Of a stretch of 6,130 nt of DNA, positions 5,895 to 6,130 are shown in pieces. The notes beneath the pieces were generated by a model. The model saw only the letters and a list, made by a program, of their open reading frames with translations. It had not been told where the DNA came from and did not search any database. Position 1 is the first letter of the stretch. Each line of letters begins with the position of its first letter. A program made the position numbers and the translations under genes. The DNA comes from an uncultured Bacillota bacterium. Lineage in GTDB: Bacteria > Bacillota > Clostridia > Peptostreptococcales > Anaerovoracaceae. Location of the stretch: contig CAMJRV010000155.1 of NCBI GenBank assembly GCA_946408315.1, positions 1-6,130 of the forward strand, given 5' to 3'.

Positions 5895-6130
5895 TTGAGA
5901 AAAGCGGCAGATGTGTTAGAAGTTATCGATAAAGATACCGCAAGGATTATGCTGTATAAGCACAAAAAATGTCATGGCTGCGGTTCCTGCAACAAGCATA
6001 TGCATCCCGGCTCCATATTTTCCGCGGCAAATCCCGTCCATGCGAAGCAGGGAGAAATGGTCGACGTGAATGTTCACAAGAAGTTTTCTTCGGCGGAGTT
6101 TTTTGTCGTTTATCTTCTTCCCGTCATTGC
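5895..6130 (+). CDS. SoxR-reducing system RseC family protein (5' part, cut by window edge)
   Basis: Seventy-eight codons are visible before the window ends; full-length relatives are about 140-160 residues. RseC/MucC-family proteins are small inner-membrane proteins linked to Rnf/Rsx electron-transfer complexes and to SoxR reduction. Seen here are a short N-terminal beta-rich stretch (VLEVIDKDTARIML) and a Cys cluster CHGCGSC with Cys26, Cys29 and Cys32. NPVHAKQGEMVDVNV follows, and then the beginning of the first membrane segment, SAEFFVVYLLPVI, which matches the family's layout. The start is TTG 5895, with GAGGTG at 5885-5890; no in-frame ATG precedes the Cys cluster except codon 19, which would delete the domain's start. 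In clostridia the gene often sits next to rnf genes, which may lie beyond the edge (inference). SoxR itself need not be present. Confidence 0.85.
   Translation, partial: MRKAADVLEVIDKDTARIMLYKHKKCHGCGSCNKHMHPGSIFSAANPVHAKQGEMVDVNVHKKFSSAEFFVVYLLPVI

Overview
The window reads like a chromosomal segment of an anaerobic Gram-positive bacterium of the Clostridia (Firmicutes). The signs are strong AGGAGG-type ribosome binding sites, three consecutive lipoproteins with type II signal peptides, a T-box riboswitch, tightly packed same-strand operons, and a RseC-family gene of the kind found beside Rnf complexes in clostridia. Base composition is moderately GC-rich. I cannot name a genus from sequence alone. 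All genes are on the + strand.

Region 1 (1-2611) is the 3' part of an operon. It holds a 25-codon tail of an unidentified gene, then a PstS-like substrate-binding lipoprotein (106-1035), then a large DUF3298/RsiV-like lipoprotein (1013-2611). The last two overlap by 23 bases, and the second gene's Shine-Dalgarno lies inside the first gene. No clear intrinsic terminator follows.

Region 2 (2612-5794) is a self-contained regulated transport operon. A near-consensus extended -10 promoter (2626-2654) starts a leader of about 380 nt. The leader is a complete T-box riboswitch: Stem I with a likely UGG (Trp) specifier at 2747-2749, Stem III, the T-box sequence, and mutually exclusive antiterminator and terminator hairpins. 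It precedes an ABC transporter: lipoprotein binding protein (3044-4060), permease (4072-4977) and ATPase (4970-5743). This matches the T-box-regulated tryptophan transporter called trpXYZ. The logic is that uncharged tRNA-Trp stabilises the antiterminator, the operon is read through, and tryptophan uptake rises. An imperfect GC-rich hairpin with a short T run ends the operon (5761-5794).

Region 3 (5795-6130) has a second extended -10 promoter and the first 78 codons of a RseC-family membrane redox protein, cut by the window edge.

The less expected features are a bulged 12-bp hairpin between the T-box and the trpX ribosome binding site, a near-perfect 15-bp hairpin inside the 5' end of the permease gene, and an apparent internal duplication in the DUF3298-like lipoprotein. 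No mobile element, CRISPR array, tRNA or rRNA was seen.
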